Shown here: one piece after another, positions 8,177-17,830 of the stretch
How positions within the stretch are numbered: the stretch's first letter is position 1
Layout: each line of letters starts with the position of its first letter
Assembly: GCF_036250065.1 (NCBI RefSeq)
Contig: NZ_CP109199.1
Span: forward strand, 7,748,001-7,812,000
Direction: 5' to 3'
DNA: 64,000 nucleotides
Source: Micromonospora sp. NBC_01699
GTDB lineage: Bacteria > Actinomycetota > Actinomycetes > Mycobacteriales > Micromonosporaceae
Position numbers and translations under genes: made by a program
Notes under the pieces: model-generated
What the model was told of the DNA's origin: nothing
Seen by the model: only the letters and a program-made list of their open reading frames with translations
Database searches by the model: none

Positions 8177-8209
8177 GTGCCGCCGGGAGGGCTGGCCTCC
8201 CGGCGGCAC
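8177..8209 (-). terminator. Strong hairpin terminator of the first GH87 gene
   Basis: Perfect 14-bp arms (8177-8190 and 8196-8209) with a five-base loop, about 34 bp beyond the glucanase stop. It marks the 3' end of the alpha-glucan locus. Confidence 0.8.
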
Positions 8210-8242
8210 CTGTTGGGACCTAGCTACACCCACCAGCCCCGG

Positions 8243-11200
8243 TCAGGGGTTGATGGTGATGGTGAAGGTTGACGTGGTGTTGCGGATGTTCTGGAAGTTG
8301 TTGCTGAACCGGACATTGTTGAAGGTGGCCGAGCCCACCACCGGGCCCTGGCCGGGCTCGGGCAGTTCGTTCGCCCAGATCCCGAAGCCGGACTTGGCGT
8401 CGAACGCGTCACCGCTCTTCTGCGCACCGCTGATCGAGATGTTGTTGAACACGGTGTCCGTGACGGCCTGGGTCGCCTGGCCACCGCTGTAGTTCGACTG
8501 GAACATGATGCCGTGGTACGTCGGATCGACGATGTCCACATTGTTGATGCGGATGGCGCGGAACTCCTTCGAGGCGGCAAACATCCAGATCGCTGGGAAT
8601 GTCTGCGAGCCCCAGAAGTGACCACCGGCCCGGACGATCGAGGCGTTCTCGATTGTGGTCAACCCGGGCCCGAAGCCGGTGAAGGAGTACCCGAAGTCCA
8701 GCGAGCTGACGGTGATGCCGGAGTAGGTCAGCATGTCCGCGATGTACAGGTTGCGGAAGATGTTGTTCTGTCCGCCGTACACCGCCAGACCGGCCGCACG
8801 CCAGGTCAACGTGGCCGTCAGGTTCTCGAACACGTTGCCGGTGTTCGCCCCGCCGCCGCCGTCGGTCGCGGAGAAGAGCGCGAACGCGTCGTCACCGTTG
8901 GTCCGACCCTCGACGTTGCTGATCAGGTTGTTGGTGCTGCCGTTGGTCATGTTCATGCCGTCGGCGTACGTGTTCCGGATCCGGGAGTTCTTGATCGTGA
9001 TGTTGCTGACCCCGAGGCCCCAGAACATGCACATCTGGTGTTCCACCCAGATGTTGTCGAACGTCATGTTCGACACCCGGGACAGGTCGAAGACCTTGCC
9101 CGGACCGTCGTTGCGGCTGGTGTAGTTACCGAAGTACGAGAAACCGGCGAAGGTCGAGCCGTTCGCCGACGCCTCGGCCCGGAAGCCGACATCGGTGTTC
9201 TCCTGGTTCGCCGGGGCGGCGAACCGGGTGTACCAGGGACCGGCACCGACGACCTGGAGCGCCTTGCCGTACACCTGGAACTTCGACTGAGTCGGGTAGG
9301 TACCCGCCGGCAGGTAGACACCGATCAGGTTGGCGTCCTGCCGGGCCCGGTCCAGGGCGTTCTGCACGTCCTGGTGGGTGAAGCCGGCCGGTACGGCGTA
9401 CCGGGCCGGGTCCGGGTTGCCGGCCGCGGCGACCAGCTCCGTGTTGATGAAGTCGATCGCGTACGTGGTGGTGTTCGCGGCGTCCTTCTGGAGCTTGATC
9501 TTGCTGCCCGCCGGGATGGTGGCGTCCAGGAAGATGTTCGCCTCGTCGTAGATGTGCCGCGCCGGACCCGCACCCGGCGAGTTGCCCGGACCGGCCTCGG
9601 CACCGTAGAGCCAGATGTACTTCGAGGTCAGCGGGATCGCCTTGTGGAACACGTTGTTGACGTAGACGTTGAGCGTCGAGTCGATCCCGCCGCCGCCCGC
9701 CGCGTCCGGGATGGAGAAGCGGGTGACCAGCGTGTTCGTGCTGGCCTTGGTGGTGAACTCGACGAAGTTGCCGGTCGAGTTCAGGGTGACCGCCCGACGA
9801 CCGGACGCCTCACCGGCCAGGTCGCCGATGGTCCGGTTCGGCCCGACGACCTGCGCGCCGCCGCCGACGAGGCCGTCCTCGGCCTCGTACATCTCGTACG
9901 GCAGGTTCGCCCCGCGACCGGAGAAGAACCCGGTGACGCTGGTGTTGTTGGCGCGCTTCACCGGCAACTCGTTGGCGTCGTCGGCGAGCACCACCCGGAC
10001 GTCGTACCGGCCGTTGACGGCGGTCCAGGTGCCCAGGGAGACCGGGGCGGTGGTGGCACCGGCGGCGATCGCGCCGGTGTAGGAGCCGGTCAGCGTACGC
10101 ACGACCGCGCCGTTGGCCGGGTTGACCACGGTGAGCGTGATGCCGTGGGCGCCACCGGCGGAGGCGATCGTGCCCTGGTTCTTGATCGCCACCGTGAAGG
10201 TGACCGTGCTACCGGCCGCCGGGTTGCTCGGCGACCAGCTCACCGTGGAGACCAGGTCGGAACTGGCCACCGGGGAGACGACCAGCGACGACGGGTTGGT
10301 GTAGCTGTTGTTCGCGTCGTTCTGCTCGATCACCGTGTTGGCCTCGTCGACCTTGGCGCTCAGCGGGTACGTACCCGCGTCACGCGGACCGACGTTCGCG
10401 GTGACGGTGGTGGAGGCACCCGCCGCCAGAGCACCGACCGCGGCGGTGCCGGCCAGCGTCGTACCCAGGTAGAAGTTGACGTTGGTCGCGGGCGACGCGG
10501 CGGTTCCCGCGTTGCGGACCGTGCCCGACAGGGTGATCGCGTCGGTCTCCACCGGCGCGGCCGGGGCGAACGACAGGCCGGTGATGGTCAGGTCCGGGTT
10601 CGGCGCGGGTACGCCGATGATCTGGATCTCCGCGACCTGCCCGCCCGGAGCACCGCTGTTCGACGCGATCGACAGCCGCACGTCGGCGACGTTGGCGCTG
10701 ACCGGGATGGTCACCGTGTTACCGGTGGCCGGGCTGAAGCTGTAGCCCTGCGCACCCGAGAGGCTGGTGAACGTGGTGCTGCTCTGCTCCCGGCCGAGCA
10801 CCTGGATGTTCTGCGTACGCGGACCCCAGGAGGAATCCGGGTTCAGCTTCACCACCACCGAGTTGACGGTGGCGTTCGCGCCGAGCGCCACGGTCAGCAC
10901 GCTCGGGAAGTTGTTGCCCTCCCAGTAGGTCGTGAGGCTGTTGTCGTTCGCGTTGGTGGGAACGAAGGTGAAGATCGAACCCGATGCGGTGACCGGCTTG
11001 CCGACGGCCAGGTTCGAGCCGCCGGGCGTGCTACCGGTACGGGTGACCGTGTTGCTGTTGCCGGAGACGTTGCCCGCCGCGTCCTTCGCCCGCACGTAGT
11101 ACGCGACCGTCGCGGTCGCCGGCTGGCTGTCGGTGTACGTCAACACGTTCCCGGCGACGCTCGCCCGAACCGTTCCGTTGGCGTAGATGTCGTACCCGGT

Positions 11201-12556
11201 CACGGCGGTGTTGTCCGACGACGCGCCCCAGGCCAGCCGGATCTGCCCGGCGGCCGGCTCGGTGAAGGACAGCGTTCCCGGTACGGTCGGCGCCTGCGTG
11301 TCCCCGCCCGGCGTGCCGGTACGGGTGACCGTGTTGCTGTTGCCGGACTGGTTGCCCGCCGCGTCCTTCGCCCGCACGTAGTACGCGACCGTCGCGGTCG
11401 CCGGCTGGCTGTCCGTGTACGTCAGCACGTTCCCGGCGACGCTGGTGCGCAGCGTGCCGTTGGCGTAGATGTCGTACCCGGTCACGCCGACGTTGTCGGT
11501 CGAGGCGTTCCAGGTCAACCGGATCTGCCCGGACCCCGGCTGGGTGTACGCCAGGCTGCCCGGCGCCGACGGCGCCTGGGTGTCGCCCTCGGTCGGCCCG
11601 TAGACCTCGAACTCCGAGATCTGACCGGCCGGCCAACCGGTGTTGCCGGTGATGTTCAGCCGGATGTACCGGGCGGTGGTCTGGTTGAAGTTGATCGTCA
11701 CGGTGTTGCCGGTGGCCGGGTTGAAGGTGTAGCCGGCCGACGCGACGATGGTGGAGAACGGGCCGGTGCTGCTGGTGCTGCTGCCCTGCACGCTCAGCGT
11801 CTGCGTACGGGTCTGCCAGGCGGTGGCCGGCGGCAGCTTCAGCACCACCCGGTTCACCCCGACGGCGGAACCGAGGTCGGCCTGGAGCCACTGCGGGAAG
11901 GCGTTGTTCGCGCTCTCCCAGTAGGTGTTGGCGTTGCCGTCACCGGCGTTTCCCGGCCCGTACACGTCGGCGGTGCTGCTGGCGGTCAGCGACACCACCG
12001 CCGCGGCGGCGGCGAGGTTGACCTTCGACACCGCCGCCGGGTGGACCTCCAGCTCGGCGAGCTGGCCGGCGGCGGCACCGCTGTTGGCGGTGATGTCGGC
12101 CTTCACGTACCGGGTGGTGGTGGCCGGGAACTTGACCGTCACCAGGTTGCCCGAGGTGGGGCTGAAGGTGTAGCTGGCCCGGCCGACGATCGTGCTGTAC
12201 GACGTACCGTCGGGGCTGCCCTGGATGGCGAGCGTCTGGGTCCGCTTCGCCCAGCCCTTCGGCAGTTTCAGGGTGACCCGGTCGATGCTCGTGCCGCTGC
12301 CGAGGTCGACCGCGGCGGCCTGCGGGAAGGCACCGCTGCCCTGCCAGTAGCTGGCCTGGTCGCGGTCGGAGATGTTGCCGGCGGCGTAACCGGTGCTGGT
12401 GCTGGTCGCCGCGGCGGCCTTGCCGGCGGCGAGGTTGGTCGCACTCGCCGCGGAGGCGGGTGCGGCGGAGGCGGGGACCGCCGGGGCGAGCGTCGCGACC
12501 ATACCGGTCGCGAGGATCGCCGCCAGCGGGCGCCAGGAGACGGGGTTGGATCTCAT
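8243..12556 (-). CDS. Secreted multidomain GH87-type alpha-1,3-glucanase
   Basis: 1,437-residue exported glycoside hydrolase. Order: signal peptide (1 to about 40); two F5/8-type (discoidin-like) carbohydrate-binding domains (about 40-175 and 177-323); two FN3 domains (about 328-412 and 419-507); a third F5/8 domain (about 515-648); two CARDB-like domains (about 654-762 and 764-879); a CBM6/35-like domain starting at YEMYEAEDG (about 884-1042); a right-handed beta-helix catalytic domain to the C-terminus. D1199 and D1222-D1223 (YADGMNM and NGDDAFALF) have the 23-residue spacing of the three catalytic aspartates known in GH87 enzymes. It should cleave alpha-1,3-glucan (mutan, fungal-wall pseudonigeran) or mixed nigeran outside the cell. 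GGAGG stands six bases before the ATG. It is the last gene of the minus-strand locus. Confidence 0.82.
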   Translation of the reverse strand: MRSNPVSWRPLAAILATGMVATLAPAVPASAAPASAASATNLAAGKAAAATSTSTGYAAGNISDRDQASYWQGSGAFPQAAAVDLGSGTSIDRVTLKLPKGWAKRTQTLAIQGSPDGTSYSTIVGRASYTFSPTSGNLVTVKFPATTTRYVKADITANSGAAAGQLAELEVHPAAVSKVNLAAAAAVVSLTASSTADVYGPGNAGDGNANTYWESANNAFPQWLQADLGSAVGVNRVVLKLPPATAWQTRTQTLSVQGSSTSSTGPFSTIVASAGYTFNPATGNTVTINFNQTTARYIRLNITGNTGWPAGQISEFEVYGPTEGDTQAPSAPGSLAYTQPGSGQIRLTWNASTDNVGVTGYDIYANGTLRTSVAGNVLTYTDSQPATATVAYYVRAKDAAGNQSGNSNTVTRTGTPGGDTQAPTVPGTLSFTEPAAGQIRLAWGASSDNTAVTGYDIYANGTVRASVAGNVLTYTDSQPATATVAYYVRAKDAAGNVSGNSNTVTRTGSTPGGSNLAVGKPVTASGSIFTFVPTNANDNSLTTYWEGNNFPSVLTVALGANATVNSVVVKLNPDSSWGPRTQNIQVLGREQSSTTFTSLSGAQGYSFSPATGNTVTIPVSANVADVRLSIASNSGAPGGQVAEIQIIGVPAPNPDLTITGLSFAPAAPVETDAITLSGTVRNAGTAASPATNVNFYLGTTLAGTAAVGALAAGASTTVTANVGPRDAGTYPLSAKVDEANTVIEQNDANNSYTNPSSLVVSPVASSDLVSTVSWSPSNPAAGSTVTFTVAIKNQGTIASAGGAHGITLTVVNPANGAVVRTLTGSYTGAIAAGATTAPVSLGTWTAVNGRYDVRVVLADDANELPVKRANNTSVTGFFSGRGANLPYEMYEAEDGLVGGGAQVVGPNRTIGDLAGEASGRRAVTLNSTGNFVEFTTKASTNTLVTRFSIPDAAGGGGIDSTLNVYVNNVFHKAIPLTSKYIWLYGAEAGPGNSPGAGPARHIYDEANIFLDATIPAGSKIKLQKDAANTTTYAIDFINTELVAAAGNPDPARYAVPAGFTHQDVQNALDRARQDANLIGVYLPAGTYPTQSKFQVYGKALQVVGAGPWYTRFAAPANQENTDVGFRAEASANGSTFAGFSYFGNYTSRNDGPGKVFDLSRVSNMTFDNIWVEHQMCMFWGLGVSNITIKNSRIRNTYADGMNMTNGSTNNLISNVEGRTNGDDAFALFSATDGGGGANTGNVFENLTATLTWRAAGLAVYGGQNNIFRNLYIADMLTYSGITVSSLDFGYSFTGFGPGLTTIENASIVRAGGHFWGSQTFPAIWMFAASKEFRAIRINNVDIVDPTYHGIMFQSNYSGGQATQAVTDTVFNNISISGAQKSGDAFDAKSGFGIWANELPEPGQGPVVGSATFNNVRFSNNFQNIRNTTSTFTITINP

Positions 12557-12731
12557 TGCGTTCCTCCAACTTCGGGCTGGAACGTCAGATGGGGGTGGTG
12601 GTGCGTAAGCCCACGGGGGGCGGCGGGACAGGCGGACGTTGCCCGATCCCGATTGCTGCTGAACCTGGACATACGGAACGACACCTTCCTGTCACGGGTA
12701 CGCCGAAGGCACTCTCCGAGCCGATGGGTGT

Positions 12732-12775
12732 GGCAGGGCCCTCCCCGCGACCGGGGTTACGGAAGGGGCCCTGCC
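12732..12775 (-). terminator. Hairpin terminator of the second GH87 gene
   Basis: Ten-base-pair arms GGCAGGGCCC (12732-12741) and GGGCCCTGCC (12766-12775), just after the stop of the upstream glucanase. The interval 12557-12731 must hold the promoter of the downstream glucanase; no clear -10/-35 was identified. Confidence 0.65.
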
Positions 12776-12782
12776 GTACGCC

Positions 12783-15725
12783 TCAGGAGGCGTACACCTC
12801 GAACTCGGAGAGCTGGGCCGCTGGCCAGCCGGTGTTGCCCGTGAAGGTGAGCCGCAGGTAGCGCTGCGAGGTCGCCGGGAAGGTGACCGTGGCGGTGTTA
12901 CCCGAGGCGGGGTTGAAGGTGTAACCCGCCGACGCCTTGAGCGTGGCGTACGGCACCTGACCGGTGGTGGAACCGAGCACCGACAGCGTCTGCGTACGGG
13001 TCTGCCACGCTGCCGCCGGTGGCAGTTTCAGCACCACCCTGGACACCGACCGGGCCTGCCCGAGATCCACCGTGATCGACTGCGGGAACGCGCTGTTGGC
13101 GCTCTCCCAGTAGCTGTTCGGGTTGACGTCGACCGCGTTGGCGCCGCCGTAGACGTCGACCGTGCTGGTCACCGTCGTGGGCCGACCGGCGGCCAGGTTG
13201 CTGTTGACCGGCGGCGTGGTGGGCGGGGGTGTGGTCGGCGGCGGCGTGGTCGGCGGCGGTGTCGTCACCGGAGGCGTGGTGGGCGGCGGCGTGGTGCCGC
13301 TGCCGTACACCTCGAACTCGGACACCTGCGCCGCCGGCCAACCGGTGTTGCCGGTGAAGGCCAGCCGCAGGTAGCGGCGGTTCGCCGAGGGCAGCACGAT
13401 CGACACCGAGTTACCCGTGGCCGGGTTGAAGGTGTAACCGGCAGCCGGGACGATCGGCGGGAAGCTCCCGTCGGTCGAACCCTGCACGACGAAGGTCTGG
13501 GTACGGGTCTCCCAGCCCGGTGGCAACTTCACCACCACCCGGTTGGTGTTCACCACCGCGCCGAGGTCGACCGTCAGCGACTGCGGGAAGGCGCCGTTCA
13601 CGCTCTCCCAGTAGCTGGCGGCGTTCCCGTCGTTCGCGTTCGACGGCACGTACGCCTGCGAGGTGCTGGTCGCCGTGATCGCCTTGCCCTGGGCCAGGTT
13701 GCCGTTGGTCGGCGGCGTGGTCGGGGGCGTGGTCGGCGGCGTCGTCGGCGGGGTGGTGGGCGGGGTGGTGGGCGGCGGCGTGCCGGTCGGCGGCGGGCTG
13801 GTCGGCCCGTTGTTCCAGATCGGTGTCGGCCACGGGCCGCAGTCCGGGGTGGCGGTGTACCAGCCCGAGTTGCCCGCGCCCTGGGTGATCTGGAAACCGC
13901 TGCCGACGCAGTTGTGGATCGGCTTCGGCTGGGCGATCCCACTGGCCCGTACGTTGGTGAAGGAGACCTGGCTGGCCGCCTGCACCTGGAGCGCGTACGT
14001 GCCGGCGCCGACGATGTTGACGTTGTTGAGGTTGATGCCGTTGGTCTGACCCTCGATCCAGTGCAGCGCCGCGTACGAGCTGTCCAGGATGTCGGTGTCG
14101 GTGATGTTGATGGTGGGGTTCTGGAACGCCTGGTTGAGCGCGGAGAACCAGATCGCGCCGACGCCGAAGTTCCAGTTGTAGTCGGAGTTCCCGTTCCGGA
14201 TCAGGGTGTTGCGGGCGATCGTCCAGGTGCCCAGTACCGAGGTCGCCCCCTGTACGCCGGGGTAGCGGTTGGCGACGTGGATGCCGCCGCCGTTGCTGAG
14301 TGAGTCGGCGGTCACGTTGTCGGTGATCTTGATATCCCGACCGCCGTAACTGACCAGGTGGTTCGCCAGCAGGGTGACGCCGATCGTGTTGTGGGTGAAC
14401 GAGTTGTTGACGTTCGGCACGCTCTGCGCCCACATCGCCAACGCGTCGTCCCCGGTGTTGCGGACGAACGTGTTGGTCACCGTGGAGTTGGTGACCCCGG
14501 TGTGGAAGTTCACCCCGTCCGCGGTCTGGTCCAGGATCCGGCTGTTGCGGATGGTGAAGTTGTCCATCGGGCCGTCCATCCAGGCGCCGACCTTGGTGTG
14601 CTGCATCCAGATGTTGTCGATGACCGAGTCGGTCATCGCCCCACCGAACGCGTTCACCTGGTCGTCGTCGATCCGCTCCTGGATGTCGCCGATGATGGCG
14701 AAGTCCCGTACGGTCACGTTCCGGCTGGGACCGTTCGCCTCGTGCGGGCGTACGCCCCCGGTGTAACCGCCGCCGGGCACGTACTTGCCGTAGATGCCGG
14801 CCGCCCGGTTGCGCTGGGTGGGGTGCCGGCCGCCGAGCACCGAGTACCACGGTCCGGCGCCGCGCAGCGTCACCCGGTCGACCACCACGTGGTCCCAGAG
14901 GGTGAAGTTGCCCTGCGGGATCCAGACCGCCCGGCCCTGTGCCGCGCCCGCGTCGACCGCCGCCTGGAAGTCGGCGGTGGAGTCGGTCGCGCCGGTCGGG
15001 TCGGCGCCGAAGTCGGTGACCACGTCGATCACGTTCGCCGGCTTCGCGATCGGCCCGCCGACCAGTTCGAAGTCGGCCAGGTCGATGGTGAAGGTGGGTG
15101 ACTGGGCGGTCGAGCTGACCTGCAACCGGACCTTGGTGCCGGCCGGGTAGGTCGACCCGAACAGGGTCCGGGCCTCGTCGTAGAAGTGGTGCGGGTTGGT
15201 GTCACCGGGGTTGTTGTTGAACGGGTAACCCCCGTAGTACCAGCCGTACTTCGAGGTCACCGGGACGGCCTTGACCACGTTGCCGTTGATCCGCAGGTCG
15301 ATGCTGGCGTCCCGACCGGTCCCGGACGCGCTGTCCGGGATGCTGTACCGGAAGGTCACCGCGTCGGCCGGCTTGGTCAGGGTGAACTCGACGTACTCGC
15401 CGACCGCGTCCAGGGTCACCGCTTCGCGGCCGGAGGCCTCGGACGGTAGCTGACCGTAGTAGCGGGTCGGGCCGATCTTCGATCCGTTGTGGGCGACGTT
15501 CTCCGCCTCCTGCTCGACGAAGGGCACGGTGGCACCGCGACCGACGATGTCGAACGGGGAGAGGCCGGCGGCCTGGGCGGGCGCAGCCGACGTGAGCGTG
15601 AGAACACTGATCGAGGCCGCGGCCATCGCGGTGCTGGCGATGGCTGCCAGCCCGACCCGGGCGCGGTTGGTACGTGGTGCGGTGGCGGTGCCGGGCGTGG
15701 GCGCGCCGGCAGTATGGATGGCCAT
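12783..15725 (-). CDS. Secreted GH87-type alpha-1,3-glucanase with C-terminal F5/8 domains
   Basis: 980-residue exported paralogue of the neighbouring glucanase with a different layout. A signal peptide ends near residue 50 (AAPAQAA); then come a CBM6/35-like domain (about 55-222), the beta-helix catalytic domain (about 225-630), a Pro/Thr linker, an F5/8 domain (about 672-809), a second Pro/Thr linker and a final F5/8 domain (about 841-980). D403 and D426-D427 (TADGVNF, NTGDDALAMW) keep the 23-residue spacing of the GH87 catalytic aspartates. ATG 15725 follows a GAAAGGGA ribosome site; the upstream extension of the frame has neither a site nor signal-peptide character. Likely substrates are the same insoluble alpha-1,3-glucans. 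Confidence 0.82.
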   Translation of the reverse strand: MAIHTAGAPTPGTATAPRTNRARVGLAAIASTAMAAASISVLTLTSAAPAQAAGLSPFDIVGRGATVPFVEQEAENVAHNGSKIGPTRYYGQLPSEASGREAVTLDAVGEYVEFTLTKPADAVTFRYSIPDSASGTGRDASIDLRINGNVVKAVPVTSKYGWYYGGYPFNNNPGDTNPHHFYDEARTLFGSTYPAGTKVRLQVSSTAQSPTFTIDLADFELVGGPIAKPANVIDVVTDFGADPTGATDSTADFQAAVDAGAAQGRAVWIPQGNFTLWDHVVVDRVTLRGAGPWYSVLGGRHPTQRNRAAGIYGKYVPGGGYTGGVRPHEANGPSRNVTVRDFAIIGDIQERIDDDQVNAFGGAMTDSVIDNIWMQHTKVGAWMDGPMDNFTIRNSRILDQTADGVNFHTGVTNSTVTNTFVRNTGDDALAMWAQSVPNVNNSFTHNTIGVTLLANHLVSYGGRDIKITDNVTADSLSNGGGIHVANRYPGVQGATSVLGTWTIARNTLIRNGNSDYNWNFGVGAIWFSALNQAFQNPTINITDTDILDSSYAALHWIEGQTNGINLNNVNIVGAGTYALQVQAASQVSFTNVRASGIAQPKPIHNCVGSGFQITQGAGNSGWYTATPDCGPWPTPIWNNGPTSPPPTGTPPPTTPPTTPPTTPPTTPPTTPPTNGNLAQGKAITATSTSQAYVPSNANDGNAASYWESVNGAFPQSLTVDLGAVVNTNRVVVKLPPGWETRTQTFVVQGSTDGSFPPIVPAAGYTFNPATGNSVSIVLPSANRRYLRLAFTGNTGWPAAQVSEFEVYGSGTTPPPTTPPVTTPPPTTPPPTTPPPTTPPVNSNLAAGRPTTVTSTVDVYGGANAVDVNPNSYWESANSAFPQSITVDLGQARSVSRVVLKLPPAAAWQTRTQTLSVLGSTTGQVPYATLKASAGYTFNPASGNTATVTFPATSQRYLRLTFTGNTGWPAAQLSEFEVYAS

Positions 15726-15784
15726 TGGATCCCTTTCGTCAGGAAAACCAATTCCCCCGTGCGTGGAGCCGCGTGGAGCCGCAA

Positions 15785-16099
15785 TCAGCAATGGTTCAGT
15801 GCGCGTAGACCTCCCGTTCGACTACCGGACCGGTGGGCCGGGCCGGTGGTGGTGGCGGCGACGGGGACGCATCGCACCGCCGCCGGAAAAATCATGGGTA
15901 CGGCGTGTCCGTCGGCGGCGGGGTCGGCGTCCCCACCGCCGACGGACACCACCGTGCCGTCCCACTCGGCCCGGGTGGGCCCGGGGCCGAGCCGGACGGA
16001 CCCGGCGATCCACTGGCCCGCGTACGCCGCCGCCGGCGGCCGGTGGGAACGGCACACCGGTGTCCCGGTGCGGCGCTCGGCGGCGGTGCTGCGGGCCAT
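15785..16099 (-). CDS. Possible small ORF after the GH13 gene
   Basis: A 104-codon frame opens with an ATG two bases after the alpha-glucosidase stop and ends 60 bp before the glucanase start. Codon use is GC-rich at the third position for the first 70 codons and then decays. No family was recognised. It may be a decayed remnant of a gene between the two enzymes or chance. No terminator is seen in this 310-bp interval. Confidence 0.25.
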   Translation of the reverse strand: MARSTAAERRTGTPVCRSHRPPAAAYAGQWIAGSVRLGPGPTRAEWDGTVVSVGGGDADPAADGHAVPMIFPAAVRCVPVAATTTGPAHRSGSRTGGLRALNHC

Positions 16100-16101
16100 G
16101 A

Positions 16102-17730
16102 CTAGACCGTTCCGGTCCGCAGCCAGACGGTGGTGTCCGGCGGAAGCAGATCTCCTGCGAGCGGTCCGCTGGCCAGCAGCCGGGTCTGGTGCGCCGGCAA
16201 CGGCACCGGTACGCCGGACAGGTTCACCACACAGGCGAAGTCGTCGCCGCGGGCGAAGGCCAACACGTCGTCCGGGGCCTCCAGCCAGTGCATCGGCCCG
16301 TCGCCGAGACCGGCCTCGGCCCGCCGGATCCGGATCGCCGCCTGGTAGAGGGCGAGCATCGACGACGGGTCCCCGGTCTGCGCCTGGGCGGTACGCCCCT
16401 TCCAGTCCGCCGGCTGCGACAGCCACGGTGCCGTGGTCGCGCCGTCGGGGCTGAAGCCGAACGGGGGCGCGTCGCCGGACCACGGCAGCGGCACCCGGCA
16501 GCCGTCCCGGCCCGGGTCGACGTAACCGGAGCGCGGCCACATCGGGTCCGTACGCTCCGCCGGCGGGACGTCGACCTCCCAGAGCCCGAGTTCCTCGCCC
16601 TGGTAGACGTACGCGGCGCCGGGCAGGGCGAGCGAGAGCAGGGCCGCCGCGCGGGCCCGTACGGTGCCGAGTTCGAGGTCGGTGTGGATACCCTCGCGCT
16701 TTTTGGCGAAGCTGAATGTGGTGTCCTCCCGGCCGTACCGGGTGACGTGTCGGGTGACGTCGTGGTTGGAGAGCACCCAGGTGGCCGGCGCACCGACCGG
16801 GGCGTGCGCGTGCAGGGTGCCGTCGATGCTCTCGCGCAGCGCCGAGGCGTCCCAGGCGCAGCCGAGGAAGTCGAAGTTGAACGCGGCGTGCAGCTCGTCC
16901 GGGCGCAGGTAGTTGGCGAACCGCTGCCGGTCGGGCATCCACACCTCGCCGATCAGTGCCCGGTCGCCGGGGTACTCGTCGGCGATCCGCCGCCAGGCGC
17001 GGTAGACGTCGTGCACCCCGTCGAGGTCGCGGAACGGGTGCGGCTTGTCCGGCAGGGTCTCCGGCAGCGTCCCGTCCTTGACCAGCAGGCCGGCGGAGTC
17101 GATCCGGATGCCGTCCACGCCCCGGTCGAACCAGAACCGCAGGATGTCCTCGAACTCGGCCCGGACCAGCGGGTGTTCCCAGTTGAAGTCCGGCTGCTCG
17201 GCGGTGAACAGGTGCAGGTACCAGTCGCCGGGGGTGCCGTCCGGGTTGGTGGTCCGGGTCCAGGTCTCGCCGCCGAACTCGCCGACCCAGTCGGTGGGCC
17301 GCTGGTCACCGTTCGGGCCCCGTCCGGGGCGGAACCAGAACAGGTCCCGCTCGGGCGCGCCGGGCCCGGCGGCGAGCGCCGCCTGGAACCACGGGTGCTT
17401 GTCGGAGCAGTGATTGGGTACCACGTCGACGATGGTCCGGATGCCGAGCGCGTGCGCCTCCGCGATCAGCGCCTCGACCTCGGGCAGGGTGCCGAAGATC
17501 GGGTCGATGTCGCGGTAGTCGGCCACGTCGTAGCCGGCGTCCGCCATCGGGGACGGGTACCAGGGGCTGAACCAGATCGCATCGACGCCGAGCGCGGACA
17601 GGTGATTCAGCCGGGATCGGATGCCGGCGATGTCGCCGATGCCGTCGCCGTTGCCGTCGGCGAAGCTACGCGGATACACCTGGTAGATCACCGCTCCACG
17701 CCACCACGGACTGTTGTCTGCTGTGGACAC
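16102..17730 (-). CDS. GH13 alpha-glucosidase
   Basis: 542-residue cytoplasmic alpha-glucosidase/oligo-1,6-glucosidase-type enzyme with no signal peptide. The (beta/alpha)8 barrel starts at WWRGAVIYQVYPRSF and shows the conserved GH13 regions: DVVPNH (I), GIRIDSAG with nucleophile D211 (II), LIGEVW with acid/base E262 (III) and LSNHDVTRH with D324 (IV). The C-terminal beta domain is present and the length is normal for the family. GTG 17730 is chosen because AAAGCAGG lies five bases upstream; the GTG at 17736 would overlap that site. Lying between the secreted glucanases and a sugar importer, it probably hydrolyses imported alpha-linked oligosaccharides to glucose. Confidence 0.92.
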   Translation of the reverse strand: MSTADNSPWWRGAVIYQVYPRSFADGNGDGIGDIAGIRSRLNHLSALGVDAIWFSPWYPSPMADAGYDVADYRDIDPIFGTLPEVEALIAEAHALGIRTIVDVVPNHCSDKHPWFQAALAAGPGAPERDLFWFRPGRGPNGDQRPTDWVGEFGGETWTRTTNPDGTPGDWYLHLFTAEQPDFNWEHPLVRAEFEDILRFWFDRGVDGIRIDSAGLLVKDGTLPETLPDKPHPFRDLDGVHDVYRAWRRIADEYPGDRALIGEVWMPDRQRFANYLRPDELHAAFNFDFLGCAWDASALRESIDGTLHAHAPVGAPATWVLSNHDVTRHVTRYGREDTTFSFAKKREGIHTDLELGTVRARAAALLSLALPGAAYVYQGEELGLWEVDVPPAERTDPMWPRSGYVDPGRDGCRVPLPWSGDAPPFGFSPDGATTAPWLSQPADWKGRTAQAQTGDPSSMLALYQAAIRIRRAEAGLGDGPMHWLEAPDDVLAFARGDDFACVVNLSGVPVPLPAHQTRLLASGPLAGDLLPPDTTVWLRTGTV

Positions 17731-17830
17731 GAGCACCTGCTTTCTGCGTCAGTACGTCGGGCGGGTTCGCCGGACCTGGATGTGTATCGGGCGAACTGTC
17801 GTTGTCCGCCGCGCGGGAGGTAACGCAGGG

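Noticed and set aside
8513-12844. A plus-strand open frame of more than 1,400 codons antisense to the first GH87 gene
   Set aside because: It mirrors the coding strand's third-position GC bias, is dominated by Arg, Gly, Val and Asp without any domain, and has no ribosome site; the minus-strand protein has clear domains.
13200-13800. GC-rich repeated Pro/Thr codons that look like a CRISPR or minisatellite
   Set aside because: They encode the two Pro/Thr linkers of the second glucanase; spacing is irregular and there are no unique spacers.
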